A stretch of 7,736 nucleotides of DNA, from NCBI GenBank assembly GCA_022561735.1, contig JADFQR010000053.1, positions 1 through 7,736 on the forward strand, written 5' to 3'. Positions 6,083 to 7,736 of this stretch are shown one piece after another. The notes below the pieces were generated by a model. It worked only from the letters and a program-made list of their open reading frames with translations. It made no database searches and was not told where the DNA came from. Both the position numbers and the translations under genes were made by a program. How positions within the stretch are numbered: the stretch's first letter is position 1; each line of letters opens with the position of its first letter. Origin of the DNA: Chloroflexota bacterium (GTDB taxonomy: Bacteria > Chloroflexota > Dehalococcoidia > UBA1151).

Positions 6083-7289
6083 CTTCGCGCTCATAACGTC
6101 GGCGGATCTCGTCGTTAGGTCGGCGTACCAGATGGGGAAGACACCTCTACTGCCGATATTCGCGGCCACACTGGGGGCGTCGGACGCCTTTCTGGGATTA
6201 ATTGTATCGGTATCGACGCTTACCGGCATGGTGCTGAAACCGCTTGTTGGAGCTCTGTCAGACCGGTGGGGCAGACGGTCGTGGCTGCTTGCGGGTACGG
6301 CCTTTTTTGCCCTGATGCCGTTCACGTACCAATTTGTAGATACACCGGGCCAACTGTTCGCGGTCCGATTGATTCACGGCACCGCGACCGCCATTTACGG
6401 ACCCGTAACGCTGGCTTACGTCGCCGAGTTGTCCAGCAGTCGGATCGCGGAACGATTGGGGTGGTTTGGGACCGCCCGCAACGCTGGATATGTGATAGGC
6501 CCGGCCGCAGCCGGTTGGATGCTTGTCACGATGTCACCGGTCGCCGTGTTCACCGTGATCGGACTCGTTAGCGCGCTCGCCTTTCTGCCGGTCCTTCTCC
6601 TAGGCGAGTCGAGGCCGTCGCACAAAGAGGAGGCGACACCGCTTTTATCTGGCGCAAGACGTTCGCTTCTCAATGGCATCCGTACCCCTGCGGTCTGGGC
6701 CACCGGCGCCATGGAGGCGTCCGCCTATATCCCGCTTTACGCCATCAAGGTTTTTGTGCCCGTCTACGCGTTGGCCGCGGGCGTTAACGTGGCGCTGGTC
6801 GGAACATTCTTCTCCCTGCAGGCGTTTACCCAGATGGTGGCCACGCCGGGAGGTGGCCGGGTGGCTGACCGCTTCGGCTACATCGTCTCATTTGGGACCG
6901 GAACGGCTCTTCTCGGCGCAACGCTGGCTTACCTGGCCACCGTCGACTCCGGCATCGGGTTCCTCGTGCCTGCGGTTTTGATCGGCATCGCTCAAGCACT
7001 GATCCTGCCCGCCGCCATGGCCTGGTTGGCGACGTCGATCGATAACGGCCGACTTGGGACGAGCCTGGGTCTCGTTGGCACTATGCGCAACGCCGGCAAA
7101 GTGGCCGGGCCGGTGATGGCCGGTCTGTTGATCGCCTGGGTCGGGTTCACGGCGACGTTGCACATCATGGCCGTGGTACTGGTGATAGTGTCAATTTTGA
7201 TCTGGGCCCGCGGGGCTTTTGCCGTACATCAGAAACCCTCTCACCGTCGATATTCCGATCAGTCAGAGCGCATATCAACCGCACGCTAG
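6075..7289 (+). CDS. Major facilitator superfamily (MFS) transporter
   Basis: The 404-aa inner-membrane protein belongs to the MFS, secondary carriers that move small molecules using an ion gradient; the drug:proton antiporter branch is the nearest in style. The sequence alternates hydrophobic spans and short loops consistent with 12 helices. The family's loop motif A appears between helices 2 and 3 as GALSDRWGRR (59-68) and again in the second half as GGRVADRFG (260-268). A helix-5-type motif GTARNAGYVIGPAAAG (132-147) has a twin in the second half, GTMRNAGKVAGPVMAG (335-350), a clear trace of the internal duplication. A charged loop around 178-200 (ESRPSHKEE) is the central cytoplasmic loop. 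The C-terminal tail (386-404) is polar and basic. Length is normal for the family. The gene follows the propeller gene by 51 bases with its own strong ribosome site, probably in one transcript. The substrate cannot be read from the sequence; drug or sugar export are both possible. Confidence 0.9.
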   Translation: MRNFALITSADLVVRSAYQMGKTPLLPIFAATLGASDAFLGLIVSVSTLTGMVLKPLVGALSDRWGRRSWLLAGTAFFALMPFTYQFVDTPGQLFAVRLIHGTATAIYGPVTLAYVAELSSSRIAERLGWFGTARNAGYVIGPAAAGWMLVTMSPVAVFTVIGLVSALAFLPVLLLGESRPSHKEEATPLLSGARRSLLNGIRTPAVWATGAMEASAYIPLYAIKVFVPVYALAAGVNVALVGTFFSLQAFTQMVATPGGGRVADRFGYIVSFGTGTALLGATLAYLATVDSGIGFLVPAVLIGIAQALILPAAMAWLATSIDNGRLGTSLGLVGTMRNAGKVAGPVMAGLLIAWVGFTATLHIMAVVLVIVSILIWARGAFAVHQKPSHRRYSDQSERISTAR

Positions 7290-7736
7290 CCGTGTATTGC
7301 GCCGCGTTGTGCCATCGGTAACCCCTGTTATGTGAACGCCACGCAGGAGCACGCGCTCGTAAAGCCGCTCGCGGGCCAAGTCACCGAGAGTCACGGTGAG
7401 CGGGTGCCGACGGTTCAGTTTCATATCCCGGTACGTGCAAACGAGCAGGACGCGCGATTGACCGATCTCACGAGCCATGAACTCCAGGAACGTCAATGAT
7501 GGTCCGTCGGACCAGTGGAGATCGTCCAGCACTATCACCAGTGGTCGGGCCTGGCTGGCCGTCTTCAGGAAACTGGCGATCGAGTCAAATAGACGGAAAC
7601 GTGCGCTGTCCGGGTCGTCCATCTGTGGCGGCGGCTGGAGATCTGGCAGCCGGTCTTTGATGTCTGTGACGATTTCGGCGACTACTGAGGCGCTGGAACC
7701 CATCTGGCGGCGAAGATCTTCCGGGTCGGCCTCTCG
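7275..7736 (-). pseudogene. AAA/LuxR-type regulatory ATPase, partial at the right edge and 3'-broken
   Basis: The frame enters from beyond 7736 and is open to a TGA at 7277-7275, giving 153 visible residues. Before the Met at 7703 it already reads READPEDLRRQ, so the gene starts outside the window. The core is the nucleotide-binding region of an AAA/STAND-like ATPase as found in large LuxR-type regulators and adenylate cyclases. ARFRLFDSIASFLKTAS leads into the Walker B strand LVIVLDDLHWSD (Asp pair encoded near 7521-7526), then TFLEFMAREI and the sensor-1-like strand RVLLVCTYRD. The Walker A loop should lie off the window. After LLRG (about 7337) the family normally continues with several hundred more residues, including an HTH DNA-binding end in LuxR types. 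Here it becomes HITGVTDGTTRRNTRLACG and stops inside the 3' end of the transporter gene. No other frame restores the family, so this is a truncation rather than a simple frameshift. It is probably non-functional as a DNA-binding regulator. Confidence 0.72.

Noticed and set aside
1204..7305. Shared 9-mer TTGCGCCGC near both apparent breakpoints (1204-1212 and 7297-7305)
   Set aside because: Many 9-base matches are expected by chance in a window of this length, and flanking bases do not extend the match.

Overview
The window is moderately GC-rich bacterial DNA, with two intact and probably co-directional genes in the middle, one orphan DNA-binding-like gene facing away from them, and three broken genes at the edges. 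I infer, from protein style rather than any marker gene, a Chloroflexota-type genome (Dehalococcoidia/SAR202-like). The grounds are the long cytosolic-looking BNR/sortilin-type propeller protein, the LuxR/AAA-type ATPase fragment and the sugar isomerase fragment. No rRNA, tRNA or ribosomal protein gene is present to confirm this.

Left part (1-1442): a decayed accessory zone. Positions 1-260 hold no recognisable gene but contain two GC-rich inverted repeats. On the minus strand, 261-704 encodes the C-terminal catalytic half of a tyrosine recombinase (integrase). Its HxxR, W and nucleophile Y are intact, but it has no start and no N-terminal half. Immediately next to it, on the plus strand, a sugar phosphate isomerase/epimerase gene begins normally at 741. 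It loses family similarity at about 1224, half-way through the expected TIM barrel. The next ~220 bp carries no identifiable gene.

Middle part (1443-7289): a 337-aa protein with a helix-turn-helix-like segment is encoded on the minus strand (1443-2456). A ~360-bp divergent intergenic region separates it from a 1067-aa multi-Asp-box beta-propeller protein (2820-6023). A 404-aa major facilitator superfamily transporter follows (6075-7289). A 20-codon micro-ORF bridges the stop of the propeller gene and the start of the transporter, so the two are probably co-transcribed and may be translationally coupled.

Right part (7290-7736): a convergent minus-strand AAA/LuxR-type ATPase gene enters from beyond the right edge and carries a clear Walker B motif. 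It loses family-like sequence at about 7337 and stops at 7275, inside the 3' end of the transporter gene. Three genes each broken at one end, plus an integrase remnant, suggest that this locus has been repeatedly rearranged. I see no CRISPR array, no intact insertion sequence, no obvious defence system, and nothing that I would confidently call a new multi-gene system. The least explained elements are the orphan HTH-like protein and the export-less giant propeller paired with a transporter.
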